Shown in pieces: positions 29,331-30,823 of a stretch of 30,823 nt of DNA. This stretch comes from Acephala macrosclerotiorum (taxonomy: Eukaryota; Ascomycota; Leotiomycetes; Helotiales; Mollisiaceae): the NCBI GenBank assembly GCA_014904845.1, contig MU119666.1:1-30823 (forward strand), written 5' to 3'. Both the position numbers and the translations under genes were made by a program. The notes beneath the pieces are model-generated. The model was not told the origin of the DNA, did not search any database, and was given only the letters and a program-made list of their open reading frames with translations. Position 1 is the first letter of the stretch; every line of letters begins with the position of its first letter.

Positions 29331-30823
29331 TAAGAGTTTTACGTACGTTTTTTTTTTTTTTTATTCGAATAAATATTTTTTAGTAAATTAATATTAATTA
29401 ATAATTTTTAATTAATTATAAAATAATAAAAATTAATTTAAAAAAAATTAAATTATAAAAAAGTATTATATTTATTTTGATAAAAATACGCTAAAAAAAA
29501 TTAATACGTTTTCGTATTATATTATAAAATACGAAAAATTTTCAAAAATTTAATAATCGATAATAAATCGTTTTAATAATTATTACGTATAAATTTATTT
29601 AAATTTATATTTATTACGTAAAATGACGTTTTTTACGAATATTAAATTATAAAAAAATATTATATTTATTTTTATAAAATTACGAAAAAATATTATATTT
29701 ATTTTTATAATTATCGAATATATATTAAAAACAATAATTTTTTTTATTTAATAATAACGATTTTTTTATTAAATAATTTATTAATTAAAATAAATATTTT
29801 TCGAGTACTTTATAAAAATTCGATTTATAAAATATTTTTTTAATATTTTACGAAAATTCGATTTAATTAAATATTTATATTTTATTTACGAAAAATTTAA
29901 TTATAAAAAAATATTATATTTATTTTTATAATCGTCGAATTTATAATTAATAACGGTATTTTAATTCGATAAATTTTTTTTTTTTATTATAATTACAAAT
30001 TAATCGATCGATAATACGTGTAAATAATATTATTTAATAATTACATTTTATAAAACGTTATTTCGAACTCGTAAAATTTTAATATTATTTATAAAATTTT
30101 ACGTTATTCGAAATAATTATTTAAAAAGTTTTACGTTTTTAAATAATTACTCGTAAAACTTTTTACGTTATTCGAAAGTTTTAATAATTTTAAATATCGA
30201 TTTTATTAATTTTATATAAATAAATAACAATTAAATTTCGAATTACAATTTTAAAATCGATTTTACGATTACGTGTAAAAGTATTTATTCGTTAAATTAT
30301 CGTATATTATATTTTTTTAATTCGATAAAAAAATTATTATTCGATTTTAACGTATAACAATAAATATTTTTATAATAATACTCGAATTATTATAATTTAA
30401 AACGAAATAAAATATATTATTATTAAAATTAAAAAATATAAAAAAATTCGTAATCGATATTTAATTTTATCGAAAAATAATATTTAATAATTAAATAATA
30501 ATAAATAATTTAAAATATAATACGAAAAAAACTTCGAGTATTTTATATAATTTATATTATTAATAATAAAAATCGTAAAAAAACGAATTTAAATCGATAT
30601 TATAAAAAAAATATTATTAATATTTTTCGAGTTTTATAATTTCGAAATAAATTTAATTCGACGAAAAAAATAATTTTACAAAAAAAATAAAATAAACGAA
30701 TATATTATATATTAATTCGAATATTATAAAAAAAAAATATATTAAAATTATATATTATAAAAATATTTTAAAAATAATTTTAAAAAATAAAATATTAAAA
30801 TTTTTATTTTAAATTTAAAAAAT
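29331..30823. repeat. Very AT-rich RIP-type block with cytosine left mainly in CpG
   Basis: About 1.5 kb of nearly pure A/T with no open frame, continuing past the window end. Hand counting over 29641-30240 gave about 26 of 34 plus-strand cytosines followed by G, although G is rare. This is what remains if C-to-T mutation has removed CpA, CpT and CpC on both strands and spared CpG. It begins abruptly beside repeat edge copy B and probably represents a long-dead transposon. Confidence 0.8.

Noticed and set aside
29331..30823. Mitochondrial DNA insertion as source of the AT-rich block
   Set aside because: No mitochondrial gene fragments are seen, and strong CpG retention fits mutated nuclear repeat DNA better.

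Overview
The window looks like nuclear DNA of a filamentous ascomycete (Pezizomycotina). Split genes carry short introns (mostly 51-91 bp) with GT...CTAAC/CTGAC...AG signals. The gene families are typical of the group: a CYP52-clan P450, an APH-like kinase, GH17, HET with TPR and C-terminal repeats, a PQ-loop transporter and DUF6594. Very AT-rich blocks at both ends look like repeats destroyed by repeat-induced point mutation (RIP). Species cannot be told from the sequence. All structures were worked out by hand.

Layout: 1-470 AT-rich block; 1114-2909 (+) P450 with one frameshift; 3227-3313 a small inverted repeat; 3481-3883 AT-rich patches ending in a repeat edge (3884-3951); 4028-4979 (+) APH-like kinase pseudogene; 4980-7502 no supported gene; 7503 to about 14.7 kb or beyond (-) an intact gene for a protein of about 2,360 residues with a PAM2-like motif cluster and a long coiled coil; 16113-17136 (-) broken GH17 beta-1,3-glucanase; 17.1-20.4 kb no supported gene; 20465-23085 (-) HET-domain protein with a C-terminal 32-residue repeat array; 24498-25703 (-) PQ-loop transporter, divergent from 26112-26942 (+) NAD(P)-binding protein; 27718-27906 (+) small zinc-finger protein; 28222-29310 (-) DUF6594 pseudogene whose 5' end runs into a second copy of the repeat edge; 29331-30823 AT-rich block in which most remaining cytosines are in CpG.

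Two themes stand out. First, intact genes sit among broken accessory genes. Every frameshift I could place (in the P450, kinase, GH17, DUF6594 and HET 3' relic) is a net -1 shift, and several lie in short homopolymers, while about 9.5 kb of other coding sequence is clean. This is either real decay near RIP-affected repeats or base under-calling. Second, the giant gene combines several PAM2-like (poly(A)-binding-protein MLLE ligand) motifs with a long coiled coil and a C-terminal W-G-x-W motif. That architecture recalls Upa2, the Ustilago scaffold for mRNA transport on endosomes; this is my inference, not an established identity. The genes do not form an obvious pathway or metabolite cluster.
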